Positions 16,511 to 25,963 of a DNA stretch of 64,000 bases are shown here, piece after piece. The stretch is from Sphingomonas sp. BT-65 (lineage in GTDB: Bacteria; Pseudomonadota; Alphaproteobacteria; Sphingomonadales; Sphingomonadaceae): NCBI RefSeq assembly GCF_026107375.2, contig NZ_JAPCIA010000001.1, positions 2,952,251 to 3,016,250 on the forward strand, read 5' to 3'. How positions within the stretch are numbered: the stretch's first letter is position 1; each line of letters starts with the position of its first letter. A model generated the notes under the pieces. The model worked only from the letters and a program-made list of their open reading frames with translations. It was not told the origin of the DNA and made no database searches. The position numbers and the translations under genes were made by a program.

Positions 16511-18121
16511 ATGGCTGCGTCGAAACCGGGGAAGCGCGCCGTCGAACCAGACAGCCCTGCATTGACGCGGCGGCATCTTCTCGGCCTCGGCGTGGGGGGA
16601 ACGCTTCTCGCCGCCGCGCCCGCGGTCGCGGGCGGAGCCCAGCCGCTGGCCCTGCTCGACTATGCCCGCTTCCGTCCGCATGTCGACCGCTTCAACGCGC
16701 AGGACCCCGAGCGGCCGCTCAACCTCATTCCGAACAGTGCGGCATGGGAATGGATAACACGCAACGTCCCGGCCTTCGAATGCCCCGATCCGGAGATCGA
16801 GGAGATCTACTGGTTCCGCTGGTGGAGCTATCGCAAGGCGCTGGTGCGGACCCCGGAGGGCGCGATCAGCGCCACCGAATTCTACGCGCGAGCGCCGGTG
16901 AGCAGCGCGGTCGGCCATCATGTGATGGAGGGCCGCTGGTTGCGCGACCGCAGCTGGGTCGATCAGATTCTGCGCTACTGGCTGAGCCCCGGCCCCGGCG
17001 GGACACCGCCCAAGGATCTGTTCCGGTACAGCGGCTGGACCATCTGGGCGGCGTATGAACGCTGGCTGGTCACCGGCGACACCGCCGCGCTGCGCGACAT
17101 GTTCGACGACTTCCAGACCTATTATCGCGGCTGGGAGCGTGAGCGGATGAATCCGGACGGCTCCTTCTGGCAGTTCGACGTGCGCGACGCGATGGAGGAA
17201 TCGATCAGCGGATCGCGCACCGACCGCAACCTGCGCCCGCCGCTCAACAGCTATATGTACGGCAACGCGGTCGCGATGGCACGGATCGCGCGCCTGCTTG
17301 GCCGGGGGGAGGTGGCGCGTGGCTATGACGCGAAGGCGGCGACGCTCAAGCGCGTGGTGCAGGATCGCCTGTGGGACACGCGGGCGAACTTCTTCAAGGT
17401 GCGCTTCGTCCATCCCGGCAAGCCCGATGACGATACGCTGTGCGACGCGCGCGAGCAGATCGGCTTCATCCCCTGGTATTTCGATCTCCCGGATCGCGGG
17501 CGCGGCTATGAGGCGGCATGGGCGCAGCTGCGCGACCCGCGGGGCTTTAACGCACCGTTCGGCATCACCACCGCCGAACGCCGGCATCCGCGTTTCCGCT
17601 ATTTCGTGGCCGGCACCTGCGAATGGAATGGGCCCGTCTGGCCGTTCGCGACCTCGCAGACGCTGACGGCGCTCGGCAACATCCTGTGCGGGCGAACCCA
17701 GTCGCAGGTGAGCGCGCGCGACTATTTCGATGGGGTGCGGACCTATGCCAAGGCGACCTATCGCGACGGCAAACCCTATATCGGCGAGTATCTCGACGAG
17801 GCTACCGGCAAGTATCTGCACAAGGATCTGGAGCGCGGCCGCTATTACAACCATTCCACCTTCTGCGACCTGGTGATCAACGGGCTGGTGGGACTGCGGC
17901 CGCAGCCGGGCAACCGCCTCGTCGTGCAGCCCCTGATCCCGGCCGGCGAATGGGACTGGTTCGCGCTCGACGGCGTCGCCTATCACGGGCGGATACTGAC
18001 GGTGCTGTGGGACCGCACCGGCAAGCGCTACGGCAAGGGCAGGGGACTGGTCGTGATGGTCGACGACAAACCCGTCGCGCGTGCGGCGAAGCTCAAGCGC
18101 CTGACTGTCCCGCTCGCCTGA
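16511..18121 (+). CDS. (alpha/alpha)6-barrel glycoside hydrolase, MGH1/GH63-like
   Basis: 536 residues with a Tat-like leader (TRRHLLGLGVGGTLLAAAP, cleavage after VAG). The rest is an alpha/alpha toroid: YWFRWWSYRKALV, LFRYSGWTIWAAYERWLVTGD, FWQFDVRDAMEESISGS, LRPPLNSYMYGNAVAMARIA, and the CEWNGPVWPFATSQTLTAL segment, which is typical of trehalase/GH63/MGH1-like families where the Glu and Trp line the active site. Asp in FDVRDAMEES is a candidate acid. The exact family is not certain; substrate probably an oligosaccharide from pectin side chains, judged by location. An ORF start with GGGAGAGCAGAG is upstream. Divergent from GH28, 121 bases between starts. Confidence 0.6.
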   Translation: MAASKPGKRAVEPDSPALTRRHLLGLGVGGTLLAAAPAVAGGAQPLALLDYARFRPHVDRFNAQDPERPLNLIPNSAAWEWITRNVPAFECPDPEIEEIYWFRWWSYRKALVRTPEGAISATEFYARAPVSSAVGHHVMEGRWLRDRSWVDQILRYWLSPGPGGTPPKDLFRYSGWTIWAAYERWLVTGDTAALRDMFDDFQTYYRGWERERMNPDGSFWQFDVRDAMEESISGSRTDRNLRPPLNSYMYGNAVAMARIARLLGRGEVARGYDAKAATLKRVVQDRLWDTRANFFKVRFVHPGKPDDDTLCDAREQIGFIPWYFDLPDRGRGYEAAWAQLRDPRGFNAPFGITTAERRHPRFRYFVAGTCEWNGPVWPFATSQTLTALGNILCGRTQSQVSARDYFDGVRTYAKATYRDGKPYIGEYLDEATGKYLHKDLERGRYYNHSTFCDLVINGLVGLRPQPGNRLVVQPLIPAGEWDWFALDGVAYHGRILTVLWDRTGKRYGKGRGLVVMVDDKPVARAAKLKRLTVPLA

Positions 18122-18166
18122 GACCCGGGCGCCGGATCGCACAGGCACATTGGATTGATATCCCAA

Positions 18167-18217
18167 CCGATGCGGTGCCCTGCTCGCCCCCTTTGAACGC
18201 GCAGGTCACCGCATCGG
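18167..18217. terminator. inverted repeat between convergent genes
   Basis: Perfect 11-bp arms CCGATGCGGTG (18167-18177) and CACCGCATCGG (18207-18217) around a 29-base loop, between the plus-strand glycosidase and the minus-strand TonB receptor. There is no T-run, so a terminator role is only likely. Confidence 0.45.
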
Positions 18218-18227
18218 CCGGTCGCCG

Positions 18228-21200
18228 TCACATCTTCAGGCGTAGGCCCGCATAGAAACGGCGGCCGATCTGGTCATAGACATAATAGGTGCCCGGAATG
18301 CCGGCGTACGGGACGATCGGCTCGACATCGAGCAGGTTACGGACGCCGAAGAACAGCTGGTACTGGTCCGAAACCTTAAAGCGCATCTGCATGTTGGTGT
18401 AGAAGCGCGGCGGAATGCGGAACTCCTCCTTCGGGATGAAGCTGCCGTCCGCCAGCGGGAAGGTCTGGCGGAACGGCTGCTCGTGATAGTAGCGCGGGAC
18501 ATAGTTGCCGCTCAGCGTCAGGCCGAAGACATCGTCCTCGTAGCTGATGCTGCCCGACCAGGGATCGTCCGGCGTGCCCATCTCGCTTTTGAGGTTGCGG
18601 CGCTTGGCTCCAGCGACGGGCGTCGAGTAGCTGCGCAGCAGATGGCTGTAGGAGACCTGAAAGCTCAGCCGGCTGTTCGGCAGCCCGATGCCGGAAAGGC
18701 CGGTCATGTAGGAAGCGGTAAAGTCCAGGCCCTCGATCAGGCGCTTGCCCGTGCCGTTCTGCAACTGGCTGCTATAGGTATCGATCGTGCCGATGCTGAA
18801 ACCGCCGACGGCTTCCGGGCGGCGCGTGAACAGAGCGCACCATTCGGGGCGGCGATCGACGTAGCAGAGGCCTCCAGCCACATCGACGCTGATCGTGCCG
18901 ATGCCACCGGAAATGTCGACCTTATAGAAATCGGCGGTGAGGATCAGATTCCGGAGCGCATTGATCGACGTCGGGTTGATCACCGCACCAAAGGTCAGCG
19001 TGTTCGAGAATTGCGGGCCGAGGTTCGGGTTCGGATCGTTGATCGACCGGATTGAATTGCCGCGATCGGCGGCGCTGAGCGTGAACACGCCGCCATTGGC
19101 AGTGATGTTCGCCATGACCAGCGGATCGGCCCGGCAACCGGCGCTCGGCGCAGTCGTCGAGGTGGTCGTCACGCCGATGCACACGTCGCGCGTGCCCGCG
19201 TCGAAGGTCGTGGTCTGCGGGCGGGTCAGGTTGTCGATGGTAGGCGCCCGGATCGCGTAGGACTTTGTCCCGCGGAAACGGATGTCGCTGATCGGCGACC
19301 ATTCGAAGCCGACGTTCCAGCCATAATAGACCTTGTCGAGCTGCCGGTATTTGGACGCCCGCCCCGCGGCGCGGATCGTCAGATTCTCGATGAACGGCGT
19401 GTTGTGGATCAGCGGGATCTGAACCTCGCCATAGGCTTCCTTGATCGTGGTCGAGCCGTACGCGTTGCCCCGCGAATCGAAGCCGTTGCGCCCCGCGACA
19501 TGCAACGGATCATGGGTCGTGAGTTCGGTTTCACGGCGATGCTCGACGCCGGCGACGACCTCGACCGGACCCGCCGACCAGAGCTGGAACAGCGGGCCGC
19601 TGATATTGGCCTGGAAATCCGCCAGCGTCTGCTTGGTGTAGCGTGAGCCGGTGGCCTTGGTCCAATCGACCGCGGCCTGCGAGATCCCATTGGTGCCGGC
19701 GAAGATGTTGATCGGAATGCAGCCAGCCGCCCGCGCAGCCGCATCGGCGCAGATCGCCTCGGTGCGATTGCCGTTTCCGTTGACGTCGAAGATATCGGGA
19801 ATGACGTTGAGCGCCTGGGCATAGCGATCGGCGTTCAGCCCGTTCGGCCAGGTGTGGAACTGCGTCGCTTCGCCGTACGAATAATAGGCCTCGTACCGCC
19901 AGCCGCCGCCGAGCTTGCCGTCGGCGCCGAAGGTCAGCTGGAACCCGTCGCGCTCCAGCTCCGAATTGTGGCCGCCCCATTCGAGCGCGCGGCGCTGAAA
20001 GGTGATGTCGCGCAAACCATCGCGCCAGGTGGCGTTGGTGGTGTCCGTCGCGCTGTTGTAGATCGCGTCGGGCACGAACGGGTTGCGCACGATGGTAACG
20101 ACGCCCGTGGGCGAAATGACCCGGCTTTCGATGTTGTACGGCGCGCCACCCGGGATGATGCTCTGGCCCGACGAGGACTGATGCGCGAGCGGGCCGCCAT
20201 AGCCGCGCGTCTTCGAGCGGGCGTAGGTGCCCTGCGCAAACAGGTTGATGTTGTCGGTGATCTGATAGTTGATCCGCGCCGCCGTGTTGAGGCGCTCGAG
20301 CGGACTGGCGATCGCCCCGTACGGCGCGCCGTCGAAGAATTCGGAGGCCAGCGGTGCACGTGCAGTCCCGTCCAGAGCGATGGTGTAGGTGCCGCCGTTC
20401 CGGGTCACGAACAGGCCGGCCCCGGTGATCGGATTGTTGTCCAGCGCAACCGGTACGAACAGGTTGCGCACCGCCTGAAGATTGGCGTCGCTGCCGCCCC
20501 CAATTCGCTGCTGGACGCCGAGGCTGCTGAAGCTGCGGGCGGTGTAATCGCGATTGGCCGAGGAGAGGAACGCCTGGTCCGACCAGCCGACGTAGAACAT
20601 CGCATTGCCGCGGTCGTTCGCGAAATTGCTGCCCACCGTCAGGTCGGCCGAATATTCCTGGTTGTCGCCTTGCTCCGAGATGCCGGCCTGGACGTTCGCC
20701 AGGACGCCTTCGAAGTTCTTCTTGTAGATGAAGTTGACCACGCCGATGATCGCGTCCGAGCCGTAGACTGCCGAAGCGCCGCCGGTAAGCACCTCGACCC
20801 GGTCGACGAAGCCGGTCGGAATGAAGGCGAGCTCCTTGCTCACGCTGCGACGGCCTTCGATCAGCGTTAGCGTGAGGGTGTCGCCGCCGTTGCGCAGGCC
20901 GACGGTGCTGCCGCCGAGACCCTGGCGGCTGCCGTTGCTGGTGGTGCGGCTGTTGCTGGGATTGCCGAAGGTCGGGTTGTTCTGGATCGCGTCGATGACG
21001 GTGATGTAGCCCTCACGCTGGATCTGCTGGCTGTCGATCACCTGCACCGGGGCGGGCGCGGTTAGCGTCGGGCTGCGCAGGCGGCTGCCGGTGACGATGA
21101 CGTCCTGCTCCCCCGCCTGCTGCCCCGCGGGTGGCTCGGCGACCTGTGGGGCCGCCGCGTCCCGATCGGCGGGCGCGGTCTGCGCCATCGCCGGCAACGG

Positions 21201-21260
21201 CAGGCTCATGATCAGCGCGATTCCGGCGCTCGTCACGAGGTAGCTCTCGCGTTTGGCCAC
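18228..21260 (-). CDS. TonB-dependent receptor (outer-membrane carbohydrate importer)
   Basis: 1010 residues from a GTG at 21260 with GGAGAGGAC just upstream. The signal peptide ends at AMA/Q about residue 27; the TonB-box-like EQDVIVTGSR is at about 51-60, the plug domain follows (VQVIDSQQIQREGYITVIDAIQ, LIEGRRSVSKEL, YGSDAIIGVVNFIYKKNF), then a long beta-barrel ending in the aromatic FYAGLRLKM terminus. Family: active uptake across the outer membrane powered by TonB. Its place between pectinases and a FadR-type regulator suggests pectic oligosaccharide as the substrate. Its promoter region holds the TGTAAACTGGTAT motif that also precedes the acid-sugar kinase. Confidence 0.93.
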   Translation of the reverse strand: MAKRESYLVTSAGIALIMSLPLPAMAQTAPADRDAAAPQVAEPPAGQQAGEQDVIVTGSRLRSPTLTAPAPVQVIDSQQIQREGYITVIDAIQNNPTFGNPSNSRTTSNGSRQGLGGSTVGLRNGGDTLTLTLIEGRRSVSKELAFIPTGFVDRVEVLTGGASAVYGSDAIIGVVNFIYKKNFEGVLANVQAGISEQGDNQEYSADLTVGSNFANDRGNAMFYVGWSDQAFLSSANRDYTARSFSSLGVQQRIGGGSDANLQAVRNLFVPVALDNNPITGAGLFVTRNGGTYTIALDGTARAPLASEFFDGAPYGAIASPLERLNTAARINYQITDNINLFAQGTYARSKTRGYGGPLAHQSSSGQSIIPGGAPYNIESRVISPTGVVTIVRNPFVPDAIYNSATDTTNATWRDGLRDITFQRRALEWGGHNSELERDGFQLTFGADGKLGGGWRYEAYYSYGEATQFHTWPNGLNADRYAQALNVIPDIFDVNGNGNRTEAICADAAARAAGCIPINIFAGTNGISQAAVDWTKATGSRYTKQTLADFQANISGPLFQLWSAGPVEVVAGVEHRRETELTTHDPLHVAGRNGFDSRGNAYGSTTIKEAYGEVQIPLIHNTPFIENLTIRAAGRASKYRQLDKVYYGWNVGFEWSPISDIRFRGTKSYAIRAPTIDNLTRPQTTTFDAGTRDVCIGVTTTSTTAPSAGCRADPLVMANITANGGVFTLSAADRGNSIRSINDPNPNLGPQFSNTLTFGAVINPTSINALRNLILTADFYKVDISGGIGTISVDVAGGLCYVDRRPEWCALFTRRPEAVGGFSIGTIDTYSSQLQNGTGKRLIEGLDFTASYMTGLSGIGLPNSRLSFQVSYSHLLRSYSTPVAGAKRRNLKSEMGTPDDPWSGSISYEDDVFGLTLSGNYVPRYYHEQPFRQTFPLADGSFIPKEEFRIPPRFYTNMQMRFKVSDQYQLFFGVRNLLDVEPIVPYAGIPGTYYVYDQIGRRFYAGLRLKM

Positions 21261-21660
21261 TTTGTCCTCTCCTGTTTCAACGGCCCTGTCGGCACGATGA
21301 AGGAGGACCTAACATATCGATTGGAAAGTTGTAAACTGGTATGACAAAATTACTCCTACTAGATTTGCTATCTATCTTCATATGAATGATTTTTCCTGTC
21401 GCTTTCGACGAGACGCGAAAGCCAACTCGCTAGACGAGCCCTTACAAGCCTTTTCCCGAAGGGATGGCGCGCGCGTCTCCGTCCGTCGCGCGTCGCTTCG
21501 TATTTTATTTCGCAATCGCAACGAGTTGGCGCCAGGCTGCCGCAATTCATCGCCCGCGCCGTGTGAATTTGTCAAACAAGTGCCAGCCGGTGACCAATTC
21601 GGAGGCGGGAAATGTCCGCGGCCTCTTCAAAATGGGAAGGAAACGCGGTAATTTCTCTCC
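21261..21660. promoter_or_regulatory. divergent promoter region of TonB receptor and GntR regulator
   Basis: A 400-base gap, visibly more AT-rich than its surroundings near 21,300-21,400. It holds the 13-mer TGTAAACTGGTAT at 21330-21342, inside TTGT-11-ACAA flanks, about 70 bases upstream of the receptor start. The same 13-mer occurs at 28076-28088. A GntR/FadR-type operator is the likely role. An 89-codon ORF at 21382-21651 shows no ribosome site or family and I do not call it. No other gene is seen. Confidence 0.6.
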
Positions 21661-22443
21661 ATGCACAGCACGTCAGCGCCTGATAACAACGGCTATACAA
21701 GCGACAGCATCGATCTCAGCCATCGCGGCGCGACCCTCGCCGACAAGGTGTATGAGCAGCTTTTCGGCTGGATCTCGAACGGCCAATATGCGCGCCAGTC
21801 CAAATTGCCGAGCGAGAATGAGCTCGCCAGGTCGTTCGACGTCTCGCGTCCGGTCATTCGCGACGCGCTGAAGCGGCTGCGCGACGATGGCGTGATCTAT
21901 TCGCGGCAGGGCGCGGGAAGCTTCGTGCTCGGCCCCGAGACCGGCGAAGGTATCGACGAGGCCGTCAATGCCGGCCCGCTGTTCACCCCCGCGCAGACGA
22001 TCGCCGACATCCAGCGCTGCTTCGAATTCCGCGAGACGATCGAGGGGCGGACCGCTGCGCTGGCCGCGTTGCGGCGCAACGGCGCGATCCTCGATGAACT
22101 CGCCGCCATCCTCGAGCGGCTCAAGCACGCGACGGCGGACCATGTCCACCGCGACGACATCGATCTGGAATTCCACCTCACCATCGCCAAGGCGGCGAAC
22201 AATCACTATTTCTTGAACGTGCTGTATGCGTTGCGCGAGCAGATCACGGTCGGCATGAAACTGCACGGCATGGCGCTGCTCCAACCGAGCGCGCGGCTCG
22301 AGCAATCGACCGAGGAGCATGGCGAGATTCTCGAAGCGATCCGCGCCGGCGACGCCGAGCGCGCCAGCGAGGCGATGCGCGCGCATGTCCGCAACTCGCG
22401 CGACCGCCTGTTCGGCGGTGGATTGATCGACCTCAGCCTCTGA
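21661..22443 (+). CDS. GntR-family regulator, FadR (FCD) subfamily
   Basis: 260 residues. The winged helix-turn-helix covers about 22-90 (LADKVYEQLFGWISNGQY, LPSENELARSFDVSRPVIRDALKRL, GVIYSRQGAGSFV). The all-helical FCD effector domain follows (about 115-245), with metal/ligand residues in DDIDLEFHLTIAKAANNHYF and a late histidine in MRAHVRNSRDRL. FCD regulators of this group bind sugar acids or other carboxylates and usually repress nearby genes. It is divergent from the TonB receptor and convergent with the sugar-acid gene cluster, so it is the natural candidate to bind the TGTAAACTGGTAT sites. The start has only a weak ribosome site. Confidence 0.9.
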   Translation: MHSTSAPDNNGYTSDSIDLSHRGATLADKVYEQLFGWISNGQYARQSKLPSENELARSFDVSRPVIRDALKRLRDDGVIYSRQGAGSFVLGPETGEGIDEAVNAGPLFTPAQTIADIQRCFEFRETIEGRTAALAALRRNGAILDELAAILERLKHATADHVHRDDIDLEFHLTIAKAANNHYFLNVLYALREQITVGMKLHGMALLQPSARLEQSTEEHGEILEAIRAGDAERASEAMRAHVRNSRDRLFGGGLIDLSL

Positions 22444-22457
22444 TCGGAGCGCCGCGC

Positions 22458-23588
22458 CTAAAGCGCGGCGTGATAGATGGCGGCGATGTCGCGCTCGGTC
22501 ATCGGACGCGGATTGTTGTCCAGCAACCGGCGGATCCCCGCGGCTTCCGCAGCCATTGCGGGGATATGCGCCGGCTCGATGCCATGCGCTGTCAGCTGCA
22601 TCGCGATGCCCAGATCGGCGCAGAAGCCGCTCGTCGCCGCGCAGACCTTTTCCTCCGCGTCGCCCAGTCGCAGCAGCTGGACGATCTCGCGCGTGCGCTC
22701 GCCCGTCGCCGGCGCGTTGTAGGCGAGCATGTGCGGGAAGATGATCGCGTTCGCCCGGCCATGCCCGATGCCGTGCTGCGTGCTGAGCGGATAGGCCACC
22801 GCGTGCCCGCCCGTGGTGTTGACCGGCCCGAGGCAATAGCCGCCATAGAGCGCGGCCAGCGCCATGCCGGCGCGCGCTTCCAGGTCGCCGCCATGCTCGA
22901 CCGCGCGCCGCAGATAGCGGCCGATCAGCCCGATGCCCTCGCGCGCGTAGAGGTCGATCGCGGGATGGGCGCGGAGGTTGGTGAACGCCTCGACGCAATG
23001 CGCGAGCGCGTCGATCCCGGTTTCGGCGGTGACCAGCGGCGGAACCGTCACCGCAAGCTGCGGATCGATCACCGCGATGTCCGCCATCATGTGCCCGCTC
23101 TCGATCGCGAGCTTGGCGCCGGTCGCGTCGTCGGTGAGCAGCGCGCGCGGCCCCGCCTCGCTGCCCGTGCCCGCGGTCGTCGGCACTTGCGCCAGTGCGA
23201 CGCGCCGCGGCGGTGCCTTGCCCGCGCCGATGATCGCTTCGACCGGCGTCGAGCGGCCCAGCAGGACGGCGACCAGCTTGGCCAGGTCCATCACGCTGCC
23301 CCCGCCGAAGCCGATGATCAGCTCGGGCTGGTAATCGTCGGCGAATGCGCGCGCTGCCGTGAGCAGCGCGAGATCGGGCTCGTTCACCACCTGGTCGAAG
23401 ATCGCGACGTCGCCCGGCAGCGCCATGTCCGCCACGCGATCGCGGATGACCGGCGCGGCGATCACCAGCGTGCGCGCGACCGGGCGCGCCGCGGCGAAAG
23501 CGCCGACCCGGGCGATCGTCCCGATGCCGAAATGCAGTTGGGGCGGCCGCTCCAGAACGATCGTGCGGTCGGGGTCGATTGCCGTCAC
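22458..23588 (-). CDS. iron-containing alcohol dehydrogenase
   Basis: 376 residues from a GTG at 23588 that overlaps the upstream stop by 4 bases (GTGA). Group III alcohol dehydrogenase features are clear: the cofactor motif GFGGGSVMDLAKL, VPTTAGTGSE, and metal ligands in the GIDALAHCVEAF helix (Asp/His), in GGHAVAYPLSTQHGIGHG and in GHGRANAI. It oxidises or reduces an alcohol/aldehyde with NAD(P). Close relatives include maleylacetate reductase-like and lactaldehyde-type enzymes. Placed last in a five-gene minus-strand operon with pdxA and a DHDPS-family gene, it probably handles an aldehyde from sugar-acid cleavage. The exact substrate is unknown. Confidence 0.88.
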   Translation of the reverse strand: MTAIDPDRTIVLERPPQLHFGIGTIARVGAFAAARPVARTLVIAAPVIRDRVADMALPGDVAIFDQVVNEPDLALLTAARAFADDYQPELIIGFGGGSVMDLAKLVAVLLGRSTPVEAIIGAGKAPPRRVALAQVPTTAGTGSEAGPRALLTDDATGAKLAIESGHMMADIAVIDPQLAVTVPPLVTAETGIDALAHCVEAFTNLRAHPAIDLYAREGIGLIGRYLRRAVEHGGDLEARAGMALAALYGGYCLGPVNTTGGHAVAYPLSTQHGIGHGRANAIIFPHMLAYNAPATGERTREIVQLLRLGDAEEKVCAATSGFCADLGIAMQLTAHGIEPAHIPAMAAEAAGIRRLLDNNPRPMTERDIAAIYHAAL

Positions 23589-25963
23589 TGCGTGTTTTCC
23601 GGCGGCGTCCCGCCCGACTTGAACTCGTGGCCGGGCAGCACGCCGTTCACGAAGCTGACGTCGCTCAGCAGCTTGCCCTCGGCGGACCAAGTGCGCGCGC
23701 GGCCGTCGGCCATCACCCCGTTCCACCCGGAGACGCTGCGCAGCTTGCCGTTGGGCCACCAGCGGGTCCACACGAAGCGTCCGTCGGGCTGGTGCTCGCG
23801 CTGCGAGATCAGCCGCCCTTCGGCGTCATATTCCTTCTCCAGCCCAATCTTGCGGCCGAGCCGGTAGCGTACCTCCCATTGCGGGCGCCCATCGGGATAG
23901 AGCCAGCGCTGCGATCCGTCGAAGACGACCGCGCCATTGCTACCGCGGCCCCCCGACCAACTGCCGCGCAGCTTGCCGTCGGGATAGCGCTCCTCATGCA
24001 CCGTCACACCGCTCACCGCGGTCACGTCGTTGCGCTCGAGCACGTCATTGTCGGGCATGTCCGCTGGCGCGTCGATCCACGCTTCGTTGAAGGCGAGCGC
24101 AACCGAAGGCTTGGTGACCGAGGTGACGACATGAATCACCCCGTCCGGCCCCTGCGCGGCGCCGGAATAGCCGAGCGTGCCGCCCTGCATCTCCTCCGCG
24201 CGGCCTGGCTTCTCCGAGCGGCCGGTGCCGGGCAGCGGCTTGAACTTCCAGGTGGCGCCGTCGTCCGAGGAGATCGCGATATAGGAGCCGCGCTCGGGCA
24301 GCGGCCGGGCGAGCGGCTTGGTGCGGACATAGTCGCCGATCATCATCAGCCGCCCGCTTTGCAGCCGCAGGATGGTCGGGCGCTGTGCCGATCCCAGCGA
24401 GGAGAAGGGCAGCTTGGACTTGGTGTAGGTCTTGCCCCCATCGGTCGAGGTCGACAGCGGCATGAGGTCGTCGATATGCGTGCCCTTGCCGCCAAAGCCG
24501 AGGATGCGCCCGTCCTTCGCCTCGACGAACACGGTGTGCCGGCCGAAACTGCGCCCACCAGTGTCATACCAGGTCTTGCCGTCGTCATCGCTCGCCCACA
24601 GCAGCGATTGCCCATCATTGTATTTCTTGTCGTTGGGATCGGTGCCGCCGTCGCTCGACAGCAGCAGGCGGCCGGACTTGTCGCGGAACGCGCTGTTGAT
24701 CGGCTGGCGATTATGCGCGCCGACTTTGCCGACGACCTTGGCATAGGCGATCGGCGACCAGCTCGCGCCGTTGTCGGCGGTCGTCATCGACTGGAAGGGG
24801 AAGCCTTTCGGCCCCCATTCGACGTTGCCCGAATAGGGCGTGCCCCAGAAGAAGCGCGCGAGCTGGCCGTCGCGCATCAGCAACGGCGCATGGTCGTTGA
24901 CTCCGACGATGTCGGCGAAGGGCGACGGCGGATCCCACTGGTCCGCGCCATGGCGCAGGCGGGTCCCGATGATCATCGTGCCGGCCTCGTACTCGCGATA
25001 GCTCGAATAGATCGCGATCAGCACGTCGCCGTTCGGCATCACGGTGAGCGCCGGGCTGTGGTGGTGATTGCGATACCAGGCGTCCCAGCCGGTCTTGTCG
25101 ATCGTCACCCCGCCGGTGAAATCGGGCGGCGAAGGGAGGTAGGGGCGACGGCGGAAATAGGGCTTCTTGGGATCGGGGCCCATCGCCGCGGTGGTCAGGT
25201 CCTGACGCACGCCCATTGCGTTAAGCGGCGGGGTGACGGCGAGCGGCGCGGTTGCCGGGGCCGTCGCCTCGACCAGCCGCAGTCCGATCGCGTGGAAGCC
25301 GCCGGCACCTTCCGCGCCCTTGTACGGCGCGAAGCTCGGCGGGAAGGCGAGCCGGGCCTCGGGCTTTGTATAGTCGATCTCGATCTGCACGTCGGTCGGA
25401 GCGCGGCCTGGATTGAACCCCATTCGTCCGCCGCGCACGGCGCGCAGCTGGCCCGAGGCGGCGCCGGTCGGGTCGGTCTGCGGCGCGAGTGGGTAGGGGG
25501 CGAACAGGTCGGCGGTCCATTCGGTCGGGCCGTCGCCGAGCCCCTTGATCGCCCCGAAGCGCCCCGGATCCTTCGCCGCGAGCCGGGCGACATATTCCCA
25601 TTCCGCCTCGGTCGGCAGGCGATAGGTCTTGCCGGTCTGCTTCGACAGCCACGCGGCATAGGCCGTCGCGTCGTCCCAGCTGATCCCCGCGACATAGGGC
25701 GCGTGATCGGTCGTCACCGGGGTGTCGGGGCGGAAGCGGCGCCAGTCATCGATCGTCACCTCACGCGCCGCGATCCTGAACGGACGCGAGATCGTGACCT
25801 GATGCGCCGGCTTCTCGTTGAACCAGTCGCGCGACATCGTGTCGTCCGCACCCATGACGAAGGTGCCGGCGGGGATCTCGACCATCGCGGGCGCGCCTTC
25901 CTGCGCGGTGAGCGGCGAACTCATGGCGCAGAACGCGACCCCGGCGAGCAACGAACGGATCAT
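23585..25963 (-). CDS. exported three-domain protein: FGE/SUMF1-like + sialidase-type beta-propeller + MORN-like repeats
   Basis: 792 residues from the ATG at 25963 (ATGA overlap with the upstream gene), with a signal peptide (cleavage after LTA, residue 20). Residues 27-232 are a formylglycine-generating-enzyme-like domain (VEIPAGTFVMG, HQVTISRPF, YRLPTEAEWEYVARL, RAVRGGR, GLRLVEA). Residues about 285-640 form a sialidase-type propeller with Asp-box motifs TADNGASW (395-402), SDDDGKTW (458-465), STDGGKTY (506-513) and SSDDGATW (565-572). Residues about 655-775 carry repeats of MORN/antitoxin type (YPDGK, YPDGR, DAEGR, WPNGK, SAEGK). The propeller suggests a glycan ligand or glycosidase; the catalytic cysteines of true FGE are not seen in the SUMF1 part. 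The combination is unusual. Confidence 0.8.
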   Translation of the reverse strand: MIRSLLAGVAFCAMSSPLTAQEGAPAMVEIPAGTFVMGADDTMSRDWFNEKPAHQVTISRPFRIAAREVTIDDWRRFRPDTPVTTDHAPYVAGISWDDATAYAAWLSKQTGKTYRLPTEAEWEYVARLAAKDPGRFGAIKGLGDGPTEWTADLFAPYPLAPQTDPTGAASGQLRAVRGGRMGFNPGRAPTDVQIEIDYTKPEARLAFPPSFAPYKGAEGAGGFHAIGLRLVEATAPATAPLAVTPPLNAMGVRQDLTTAAMGPDPKKPYFRRRPYLPSPPDFTGGVTIDKTGWDAWYRNHHHSPALTVMPNGDVLIAIYSSYREYEAGTMIIGTRLRHGADQWDPPSPFADIVGVNDHAPLLMRDGQLARFFWGTPYSGNVEWGPKGFPFQSMTTADNGASWSPIAYAKVVGKVGAHNRQPINSAFRDKSGRLLLSSDGGTDPNDKKYNDGQSLLWASDDDGKTWYDTGGRSFGRHTVFVEAKDGRILGFGGKGTHIDDLMPLSTSTDGGKTYTKSKLPFSSLGSAQRPTILRLQSGRLMMIGDYVRTKPLARPLPERGSYIAISSDDGATWKFKPLPGTGRSEKPGRAEEMQGGTLGYSGAAQGPDGVIHVVTSVTKPSVALAFNEAWIDAPADMPDNDVLERNDVTAVSGVTVHEERYPDGKLRGSWSGGRGSNGAVVFDGSQRWLYPDGRPQWEVRYRLGRKIGLEKEYDAEGRLISQREHQPDGRFVWTRWWPNGKLRSVSGWNGVMADGRARTWSAEGKLLSDVSFVNGVLPGHEFKSGGTPPENTQ

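Noticed and set aside
21382..21651. 89-codon plus-strand frame in the divergent promoter region
   Set aside because: No ribosome site, no recognisable family, and it overlaps likely operator and promoter DNA.
22450..22470. 8-bp GC hairpin between the GntR gene and the alcohol dehydrogenase gene as a terminator
   Set aside because: It overlaps the dehydrogenase stop codon and has no T-run; symmetry this short is common at this GC content.
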